Below, in pieces: positions 1-5,263 of a stretch of DNA of 5,263 nucleotides. The notes below the pieces were generated by a model that had not been told where the DNA came from, did not search any database, and worked only from the letters and a program-made list of their open reading frames with translations. Source of the stretch: Anaerolineae bacterium (GTDB taxonomy: Bacteria > Chloroflexota > Anaerolineae > 4572-78 > NAK82). Within the stretch, counting starts at the first letter, position 1; each line of letters opens with the position of its first letter. Location: positions 1,911 to 7,173 of the forward strand of contig JANXAX010000130.1 of assembly GCA_025062175.1 (NCBI GenBank), read 5' to 3'. The translations under genes were made by a program, and so were the position numbers.

Positions 1-1290
1 GACCATCTCGCCCTCGATGAAGCCGACGTCCTGCGCATAGGCACGCGCCCCCAGGCCAAGAAAAATGAGATAGGTCAGCCCCCCAGCCGCCAGGGCGGTG
101 CGCTCCACAACGCGGCGTGCCATCCCTGCTCGCAGCGCCTCGCGCAGTTGGGCGCTGCCCACCACACCGAGCGTCACAAAGGCAGCCAGCACGGGCATCT
201 GGTAACGGCCGTGCTGATAGGTGAGCGGTAGCTGCCCAGCATATAACGTCAGGTGCGTCAACCACCAGCTGGCAAGCAGAAACACGGCCGCCCCGTGAGA
301 ACCCCCTCGCGCAGCGGTGTATCTGCGTGCCGTCAACCAAGCAAGCCCGATGGCGAACCAGAAGCCTGGCAACAGGAGCACCTGGCCACCGATCAACGCC
401 GCCTGGACCACCATCAACCAGCGCTGCCCCAACGGATAGAGTTCCAGCATCGCCCGATACTCTTGCTGCTTGGCATACAAGGTGTTGGGGAAGGGATGCC
501 CACTGACGGCAAAATGGAACGCCAGATAGGGCAGCAAGGATAGCGCCACGCCCACGCCCCACCATGCGCCGACCACGGCCAGCCGCCGCATGGCGTGACG
601 CCACTGCCATATGACGCATAATGTCGCTAGTCCAACCAGCAACAACCCCTCTGGCCGCGTCAGCACCAGCAAACCGCCGAGCAGCCCCGTGATGAAATAT
701 TTCGAGCCGGTTTCTCGTTCTCCATCCCCTTCAGGTTCTCCGGATGCCTTCCCGCTGTCGCAAGGTCTTCGCAGCTCGGTGATCCGCGCGATCAATCCCA
801 GCCCCAGGCCGCTGAACAGCAGCGTTTCCATGCCGGACACTGCCGCCCAGACCAGCTGCCACTGCATCACACACGCCATCCCGGCCAACCATGCGACGCG
901 CGGCCGTCCGGGCAGCAATCGGCTGCTCAGCCGGGCAGCGAGCCAGGCGTTCACCCCCAACGCCAGCACACCCAGGCCATACGTCCATATCAGATGGGAG
1001 ATGCCCAGCCGATACCCCAGCGCCAGCAGGATGCTCCACAGCGGCGCCGTGGAGCCAGCGCTCACCTCGCCAAGCTGAAAAACCCACGCGCCGTGGGTGC
1101 CCAGGTTGCGCGCGTAGGTCTGGTGAATCCAGGCATCATCGAGCGGGAAGCCGCTCACCCCATAAACAGCCCAGGCATAGAACAGATACCCACCCGCCAA
1201 GAGCGCGGCCATCGCCACCCAGCAGAGGAGCGCGGGGTGGCCGTTCCAATGAAAACGCACAATTGTCGGTTTTGCCCGTCTCAATTGCAC
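1..1290 (-). CDS. GT-C type multi-pass membrane glycosyltransferase, AftB-like, C-terminus cut by window edge
   Basis: The reading frame is open for 430 codons from a GTG at 1290 to the window edge, so the C-terminus is missing. About ten hydrophobic segments are visible, the first at residues 20-43. Directly after it comes an Asp-Asp pair (D51, D52) in the motif FPLDDAWIHQTYARNL, placed as in GT-C enzymes where acidic residues of the first outer loop contact a polyprenyl-phosphate sugar donor. Other motifs follow in order: GSTAPLW (79-85), SGMET (152-156), TRPEG (211-215), PNTLYAK (268-274) and HGRYQMP (360-366). This set resembles uncharacterised GT-C proteins related to mycobacterial arabinofuranosyltransferase AftB; that family link is from memory and the sugar is unknown. 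The GTG is chosen because AGGGG (1296-1300) lies five bases upstream; a second GTG at 1293 is only two bases from it. The start overlaps the end of the upstream ligase-like gene by 10 bases, implying one operon and translational coupling. A charged Gly/Glu-rich insert at about 174-197 is unusual. Confidence 0.85.
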   Translation of the reverse strand, partial: MQLRRAKPTIVRFHWNGHPALLCWVAMAALLAGGYLFYAWAVYGVSGFPLDDAWIHQTYARNLGTHGAWVFQLGEVSAGSTAPLWSILLALGYRLGISHLIWTYGLGVLALGVNAWLAARLSSRLLPGRPRVAWLAGMACVMQWQLVWAAVSGMETLLFSGLGLGLIARITELRRPCDSGKASGEPEGDGERETGSKYFITGLLGGLLVLTRPEGLLLVGLATLCVIWQWRHAMRRLAVVGAWWGVGVALSLLPYLAFHFAVSGHPFPNTLYAKQQEYRAMLELYPLGQRWLMVVQAALIGGQVLLLPGFWFAIGLAWLTARRYTAARGGSHGAAVFLLASWWLTHLTLYAGQLPLTYQHGRYQMPVLAAFVTLGVVGSAQLREALRAGMARRVVERTALAAGGLTYLIFLGLGARAYAQDVGFIEGEMV

Positions 1291-3905
1291 CACATCCCCT
1301 CGAGCGCCTCCAACCGCCGCTGCGCCTCGGACAGGAAGGGATCCTGGATGAGCAGCAGCCGGTACAGCTGGCGCGCCGCAGCGTAGTCGCCCTGCGCCTG
1401 GTAGAGGTCGCCCAGCGCCCAATAAGGCGCCGCCTCCTCCGGCCCGATGCCGATGGAGAAAAGCGGCGGCAGCAGCCCAAAGGCTACGTGGCGATTGTAG
1501 AGCACCACCTCAACGTCGGTGGGCAGAGCGAGCACCGGCAGGGCGTCGCGATACCAGCGTGCGGCCGCATCCCGATCTCCGCGCGTCTCTGCCATCTGTC
1601 CGAGATGGTAGGCAGCCCGCGGCCGCCCGAGAAAGAGCGCGATGCGCCAATCCCGCTCGGCGGCGCTCTCCTCACCGCGCGCTGCGTGCACTTGTCCGCG
1701 GATAAGGTAGGCTTCACCACACGCGACGTCGGCGTGGATGGCTTGCTCTGCCGCCTGCACGGCATCTGCCAGCTCGCCCCGCGCGAGGTGGACGCGCGCC
1801 AGCGCGGAACGGGCCAAGCAGCCGACATCGGGATCATCCCGCAATGCCGTCGCATACTCCCGCACAGCGTCCCACTCCCGACGCGCCAACGCCAGCTGCA
1901 GCCGCCACAAAGTGATGGGGCGGTCACCCGGCAAAACCCCCTCTGCTCGACGGACGATCTCAGCCCAATGTGTCCGCCGTACCTCGTCCGCTTCCCAAAA
2001 CGGCGAAGCGGCCCATTCGGGCGCGGCTGCCAGCGCCCGGCCGTAGGCATCCAGGGCGCGCGCCAGGTCACCCATCTGCTGGTAGAAAGAGCCCAGATTG
2101 AGCGCCCACAGCGGGTCAGCATCCGCCGCCACGGCCGCCTGCAGGGCCGCGAGCGCCCCTTCGCGGTCGCCCCGGCGCCACAGCGTCGCCGCTAGGTTGG
2201 CGCTCTGCCGGCCGTGCACCGGTTCCGCTGACAGGGCAGCGCGATAAAGGTCGGCGGCTTGAGAGGCACGGGAGGCAATATGCGCGACATCCGGCTGCGC
2301 CTCTGCGGCACTCAGAATGTGCGCCAGCTGGAAGGTATAGATCGCCATCGCTCCATCCATGTGACGGGCATACGCCGCGGCCGCGATGGCCTCCTCCCAG
2401 CGCCCTTCTTGGAACAAGTGCACGCTGCGCTGAAAATGATACTGCGCCCCATCCCACCAGAGCAGGCCAAGCGCATATAGCACCACACCGCCCAGCACCG
2501 CCCACGCGGCCGCGCGCGCGAGGTCAACCCGTCGGGATAATATGCGCAACGGATGGATTGCAGCGTGCACCCGCATCTGCTCCGAGACTGGCGTGGTCAG
2601 GGCATATGCTGTCAGAATCAGCACTGGGAGCACCACGGGGGTGGCAGTGAAGGTGTCCACCAGGTTCTGAGCAGCGAAGCCCGCCAGAGCCGCTCCCACG
2701 GCGCCGATGCGCATGCGCTGCGATGACGTGGCAACTTCCTGCCAACGTCGGCGCAGTGCCAGCCCGACGCTGCCCAGCAGCCAGCCACTGGTGGCCAGCC
2801 CCATCAGGCCAGTCTCCGCGGCGGTGTTCAGGTACCAGTTGTGGGCCGTCATCACCTGACGGCGCGGCAGGGAGGCGTCATTGCGCCGCAGGAGACTGCG
2901 CCCAAAATTGTAAGGCCCCACACCGGTCACGGGATGCTCCTGCAACGTTTGCCAGGCAACCTGCCACAGCGTCAGGCGAAAGTTGGTACTGCCGGCCCGT
3001 CCGACGAAGGTGCTCCGTAGCCAGAGCGGTGCAAGCACCACCCCGATCAGAGCGACAGCTGCCAAACCGATGCCCCACACAAGCCAGCGACGCCGGGTCA
3101 GGGGTTTGCTGAACGGACGCACGCACCCGTCGTCACCGCGCGGTTTGGCCTCCATCGCGGCGCGGCGCCGTGCCAGCCAGCAGCTCAGTGCGGTCAGGGG
3201 GAGGGAGACTGCCAGCGCCAAGAGCCCGCCGCGTGACATGCTGAGCGCCTCCACCGACAGCGCCACGACCAACCAGAGGGCCATCGCCCGGCGGTGGTCG
3301 CGCGTCGGTGTGGTGAGCATGATGGCGAGTGCTGGCGGGATAAGCAGTGCCATGTAGGCAGAAAGCGGCGTCGACCCGTTCAGGGCCAGCGATAAGCGGT
3401 GCAAGATGGGCGGAATGAGCTGCCCGCTGCCAATCGTCGGCCAGCCCTGGACGAATTGGGGCAGCAACGGCAACCCGAAGTACCAGCTGACCAGCTCAGC
3501 CCCGCTTACCACGCAGACGACCGCGGCGCTCATATACAGGGCGCGCAGCACAAGAGGGTTATATCCACGCCGCCCCAGATCCACCAGCAGGTAGAAGAGC
3601 AGCACCCAGGTGAAGGGCGTCCACAACTGCTCTAGGCTGAAGCGTGGGTGGATGCCCACGAGCGCGGTGAGGAACAGGGCGACCGTGTAGGCCAGAATGG
3701 GCACATCCAGCGGCGTGCGCGGCAGTCCTTCACCGCGGCGCAGCCGACAGATCAGCCAGCCGAGCAAGAGCGCGCCGACGGCGAGATGATGGAACACGCG
3801 CAGCGACAACCAGAAATCGGTGTAGAACGTGCCGCCGATGAAGGTGGCGTACAGAATGGCGAGGAAGAAGAGGATCTGCAGTCCAAATGGTTTGGACGAT
3901 TGCAT
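1281..3905 (-). CDS. O-antigen ligase/polymerase (Wzy_C) family membrane protein with C-terminal TPR domain
   Basis: This is a complete 874-residue protein. The N-terminal half (about 1-485) is polytopic and carries the usual Wzy_C/WaaL signatures: SMSRGG (222-227), NFRLTLWQ (308-315), EHPVTGVGPYNFG (323-335), AHNWYLN (354-360) and AETGLMG (363-369), then AQNLVD (412-417). Known family members polymerise or transfer undecaprenyl-pyrophosphate-linked glycan at the periplasmic or outer membrane face; the conserved Arg (R225 or R310) and His (H355) are the expected functional residues. After a last hydrophobic segment (about 467-484) the rest is soluble, with about seven TPR-like helix pairs, clearest at 570-600, 601-631, 697-730, 730-762, 763-791 and 826-856; these probably lie outside the membrane and bind a partner. 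The frame stays open upstream to a TTG at 4001, but those 32 residues look non-coding, while the ATG at 3905 has AGGG seven bases upstream and leads straight into the first membrane segment. Whether it is a polymerase, a lipid A-type ligase or a protein glycan ligase cannot be decided. Confidence 0.92.
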   Translation of the reverse strand: MQSSKPFGLQILFFLAILYATFIGGTFYTDFWLSLRVFHHLAVGALLLGWLICRLRRGEGLPRTPLDVPILAYTVALFLTALVGIHPRFSLEQLWTPFTWVLLFYLLVDLGRRGYNPLVLRALYMSAAVVCVVSGAELVSWYFGLPLLPQFVQGWPTIGSGQLIPPILHRLSLALNGSTPLSAYMALLIPPALAIMLTTPTRDHRRAMALWLVVALSVEALSMSRGGLLALAVSLPLTALSCWLARRRAAMEAKPRGDDGCVRPFSKPLTRRRWLVWGIGLAAVALIGVVLAPLWLRSTFVGRAGSTNFRLTLWQVAWQTLQEHPVTGVGPYNFGRSLLRRNDASLPRRQVMTAHNWYLNTAAETGLMGLATSGWLLGSVGLALRRRWQEVATSSQRMRIGAVGAALAGFAAQNLVDTFTATPVVLPVLILTAYALTTPVSEQMRVHAAIHPLRILSRRVDLARAAAWAVLGGVVLYALGLLWWDGAQYHFQRSVHLFQEGRWEEAIAAAAYARHMDGAMAIYTFQLAHILSAAEAQPDVAHIASRASQAADLYRAALSAEPVHGRQSANLAATLWRRGDREGALAALQAAVAADADPLWALNLGSFYQQMGDLARALDAYGRALAAAPEWAASPFWEADEVRRTHWAEIVRRAEGVLPGDRPITLWRLQLALARREWDAVREYATALRDDPDVGCLARSALARVHLARGELADAVQAAEQAIHADVACGEAYLIRGQVHAARGEESAAERDWRIALFLGRPRAAYHLGQMAETRGDRDAAARWYRDALPVLALPTDVEVVLYNRHVAFGLLPPLFSIGIGPEEAAPYWALGDLYQAQGDYAAARQLYRLLLIQDPFLSEAQRRLEALEGMWCN
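1296..1300 (-). promoter_or_regulatory. Ribosome binding site for the GTG-started glycosyltransferase, inside the upstream gene
   Basis: AGGGG on the minus strand, within the last codons of the ligase-like gene, lies five bases before GTG 1290. Because the site and start are inside the upstream reading frame, ribosomes finishing that gene at TGA 1283-1281 would stop next to the new start, as in translational coupling. Confidence 0.5.
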
Positions 3906-3912
3906 CGCTATG

Positions 3913-3916
3913 CCCT
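3913..3916 (-). promoter_or_regulatory. Ribosome binding site deciding the ligase-like gene start
   Basis: AGGG on the minus strand lies seven bases before ATG 3905. It supports this start over the in-frame upstream TTG (4001) and ATG (3974), neither of which has a purine-rich site at the right distance. Confidence 0.55.
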
Positions 3917-3972
3917 GGCTGCTACTGCTCCACGTTGCCTGCCACCCGCTATGATAGCAACAGGTTGAGGGC

Positions 3973-4001
3973 ATTGTAGCTTGCTTTTGTGAGGGGAGCA
4001 A
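3973..4001 (-). promoter_or_regulatory. Candidate promoter for the ligase-glycosyltransferase operon
   Basis: Read on the minus strand, TACAAT (3973-3978; one mismatch to TATAAT) lies 17 bases downstream of TTGCTC (3996-4001; TTG conserved). Transcription would start near 3966, giving a leader of about 60 bases before ATG 3905. An alternative -10, TATCAT preceded by TGC, lies slightly closer to the gene. Neither is strong. Confidence 0.3.
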
Positions 4002-4005
4002 AAGC
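3983..4005. repeat. Inverted repeat overlapping the minus-strand -35
   Basis: GCTTTTG (3983-3989) and CAAAAGC (3999-4005) are perfect 7-base inverted copies around a nine-base centre. The element covers the proposed -35 and spacer of the minus-strand promoter, so it could be an operator. It has no U-tract typical of an intrinsic terminator on the plus strand. Confidence 0.35.
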
Positions 4006-4139
4006 GAACTATCGAGAGTGTTGAAAAGATCTTTTGGTCACTAAGGTTTTCATAAGAGAGTAGAGTGATAAAGATGGCAACTTGGATGTTTTTTAATAGC
4101 CTCAGCTGCGTTCTGGATCTTGCACGGTCACGCCATATG

Positions 4140-4167
4140 TTGCGGAATCCTACAAGATTCCTATAAT
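4140..4167 (+). promoter_or_regulatory. Sigma-70-like promoter for the plus-strand glycosyltransferase
   Basis: A perfect TATAAT (4162-4167) is preceded, 16 bases upstream, by TTGCGG (4140-4145), which keeps the TTG of the -35 consensus. Transcription would start near 4174, leaving a leader of about 60 bases before ATG 4236. The position and orientation fit the gene. The -35 match is only moderate, and the host sigma factor preference is unknown. Confidence 0.5.
4144..4161. repeat. Inverted repeat filling the -35/-10 spacer, candidate operator
   Basis: GGAATC (4144-4149) and GATTCC (4156-4161) are perfect inverted copies separated by six bases. They fill nearly the whole spacer of the putative plus-strand promoter and abut the TATAAT. 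A dimeric regulator binding here would directly control RNA polymerase access. The arms are short, so chance occurrence is possible. Confidence 0.4.
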
Positions 4168-4235
4168 GAAGATCGTATCATAGGATATCACAAAACATCC
4201 CAGTTGCACTTACTCTATCTAGGTGTGCCACAGCA

Positions 4236-5263
4236 ATGTACACACATTCTTGTCTAATAGAGCATTGGTTAGATAAGACCAACACATTGATCGTCAGTCG
4301 TTCTGTACCTCTTACCCGCGTGCTCGCCGGCATGATGGTGCTGGTGATTTTCTGGTTAAGCCTTTCCCAAATACCTCTCAATTATTATTGGGGTCGAGAT
4401 GATGCTGTGATAACGCTCAGTCACGCTCGTAATCTGGTGGATTACGGTTTTATTAGCGTCAATCCCAGTGGCGGTCGGGTCGAGGGATATAGCTCACCAG
4501 CGCAGTTTCTGATCTATACAGCTCTGTTTAAGACGTTCGGTCTGTCCTATGACACTTATTTCCTAATCCAGGTCTTAGTTGCATCTTTCCTACTCGGATA
4601 TTGCCTCATGTTGTTCTTCGAAAACGCACCATGGCGAGGATTGGTGCTCACCCTTATGGCGGCCTCGTTCTTGAGCAGAGATGCCAGTTTCTTGATGTGG
4701 CATGCTTCGGGTATGGAAAACGCGATCACTCACGTACTTTTTGTCCTTGCCACATACGGTATGGTCTCCATCACCTGGGTTGAGCGAATGCAATTGGGAC
4801 ATTTCCTCTACATACCGATTGTGTTCCTCGCCGCGATTACCCGCATCGAGGCAGCTTACTATATCTTTCCTGTTATGGCTGTATGCTTGTTAGCATCCCT
4901 AATGTTCCGGACACAGCCGCGTAAGTTGCGAGATCTACTCCTGTTTTTCGGTTCTGTTCTGGCTTTATGGTTATTATTCAACCTCTGGAGATATCACTAT
5001 TTCTGTGACTTATATCCCAATACTGCTTACGGCCAAGACAAAGGAGACATTATCACCAGAGTGGCCCAGATTGTGGACATCCGTTCGACTGTCTCCAGAG
5101 TTGCACGCGCTCTTGCACGGAATAATTTGCTCGTCCACTACGGCTACCTAGTTCCCCTAGCGGCTCCTATCTTCCTTTTTGCCGACAAGTCCAAGAAATC
5201 GTTAGTGCTGTATGCTACTATACTTGTGTGGATTTTGTTGTGCTGTTTCTACCCATTTGTGTT
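4236..5263 (+). CDS. GT-C type multi-pass membrane glycosyltransferase, AftB-like, C-terminus cut by window edge
   Basis: The frame is open from ATG 4236 to the window edge (342 codons plus two bases). A first membrane segment (about 29-48) is followed by GRDDAVITLSHARNL with an Asp-Asp pair at 55-56, then RVEGYSSP (81-88), SGMEN (158-162), TRIE (202-205) and YPNTAY (260-265). The same motifs occur in the same order in the minus-strand glycosyltransferase at the other end of the window, so both belong to one GT-C family, probably using a polyprenyl-phosphate sugar donor at the outer membrane face. The donor and acceptor are unknown. ATG 4236 has AGGTG ten bases upstream and gives a basic, inside-facing N-terminus; the alternative ATG at 4332 has no ribosome site and would start inside the first membrane segment. 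The gene is less GC-rich than its neighbours (47% and 42% in two sampled rows) and rich in ATA, TTA, CTA and AGA codons, suggesting a separate origin. It is transcribed away from the ligase gene. Confidence 0.85.
   Translation, partial: MYTHSCLIEHWLDKTNTLIVSRSVPLTRVLAGMMVLVIFWLSLSQIPLNYYWGRDDAVITLSHARNLVDYGFISVNPSGGRVEGYSSPAQFLIYTALFKTFGLSYDTYFLIQVLVASFLLGYCLMLFFENAPWRGLVLTLMAASFLSRDASFLMWHASGMENAITHVLFVLATYGMVSITWVERMQLGHFLYIPIVFLAAITRIEAAYYIFPVMAVCLLASLMFRTQPRKLRDLLLFFGSVLALWLLFNLWRYHYFCDLYPNTAYGQDKGDIITRVAQIVDIRSTVSRVARALARNNLLVHYGYLVPLAAPIFLFADKSKKSLVLYATILVWILLCCFYPFV
4248..4278 (+). repeat. Ten-pair stem-loop near the start of the plus-strand glycosyltransferase
   Basis: TCTTGTCTAA (4248-4257) can pair with TTAGATAAGA (4269-4278) in RNA, giving ten base pairs including one G-U, with an 11-base loop. 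It begins 12 bases after ATG 4236. If translation starts there, the hairpin sits in codons 5-15; if the true start were ATG 4332, it would be a leader structure. Either way it could influence translation initiation. Confidence 0.4.

Larger units (their letters stand above)
3906..4235. other. Divergent intergenic region
   Basis: These 330 bases separate two divergently transcribed genes and are AT-rich (33-47% GC in sampled rows). I see a candidate promoter for each direction, inverted repeats at 3983-4005 and 4144-4161, and a 12-base palindrome at 4024-4035. The central part, 4036-4139, holds nothing I can name. I found no tRNA, riboswitch or GC-rich terminator hairpin here. Confidence 0.8.

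Noticed and set aside
891..2195. Long plus-strand open frame (434 codons) antisense to both minus-strand genes
   Set aside because: It is rich in Arg, Pro and Gln without recognisable domains, spans the junction of two well-supported genes on the other strand, and is a typical by-product of high-GC codon use.
3906..4001. N-terminal extension of the ligase-like protein from TTG 4001 (32 extra residues)
   Set aside because: The extension is polar with no family resemblance, has no ribosome site, and overlaps the likely promoter; ATG 3905 fits the first membrane segment and has AGGG upstream.
3983..4005. Intrinsic terminator at the GCTTTTG/CAAAAGC repeat
   Set aside because: The stem is short and AT-rich with no following T-run, and no gene ends here: both neighbours are transcribed away from it.
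4074..4166. 30-codon plus-strand open frame in the intergenic region
   Set aside because: It has only a weak purine stretch upstream, no recognisable similarity, and its end runs into the TATAAT of the next promoter; chance is the simpler explanation.
4178..4381. 67-codon minus-strand open frame opposite the start of the plus-strand gene
   Set aside because: It lies antisense to the N-terminus of a gene with clear GT-C motifs and shows no features of its own.

Overview
The window holds three membrane-protein genes for cell-surface glycan work and one divergent intergenic region. Two genes lie on the minus strand as an overlapping pair: an O-antigen ligase/polymerase-like protein with a C-terminal TPR domain (1281-3905), followed by a GT-C type membrane glycosyltransferase that runs off the low-coordinate edge (1-1290). 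A third gene, on the plus strand, begins near 4236 and runs off the high-coordinate edge. It shares an ordered set of motifs with the first GT-C protein.

The organism is bacterial. The minus-strand pair is GC-rich (65% in a hand-counted row). The Wzy_C-plus-TPR layout is common in Chloroflexota (Anaerolineae-like) and some other environmental phyla, but nothing here fixes the taxon, so Chloroflexota is a weak guess. The plus-strand gene and the intergenic region are clearly less GC-rich (33-47% in sampled rows) and use many ATA, TTA, CTA and AGA codons. The composition break falls at about 3930-4010.

Layout: 1-1290 (minus) partial GT-C glycosyltransferase; 1281-3905 (minus) complete Wzy/WaaL-like TPR protein, overlapping the next gene by 10 bases; 3906-4235 divergent regulatory region with a candidate promoter in each direction and several inverted repeats; 4236-5263 (plus) partial second GT-C glycosyltransferase.

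The likely joint role, by inference, is assembly of a surface polysaccharide or glycoconjugate at the outer face of the cytoplasmic membrane. The GT-C proteins would add sugars from polyprenyl-phosphate donors, and the Wzy/WaaL-like protein would polymerise or transfer lipid-linked glycan. No substrate can be read from the sequence. I found no mobile element, RNA gene or CRISPR array. I also found no convincing new system; the most interesting signals are the pair of related GT-C proteins flanking the ligase across a composition break, and the inverted repeat between the -35 and -10 of the plus-strand promoter.
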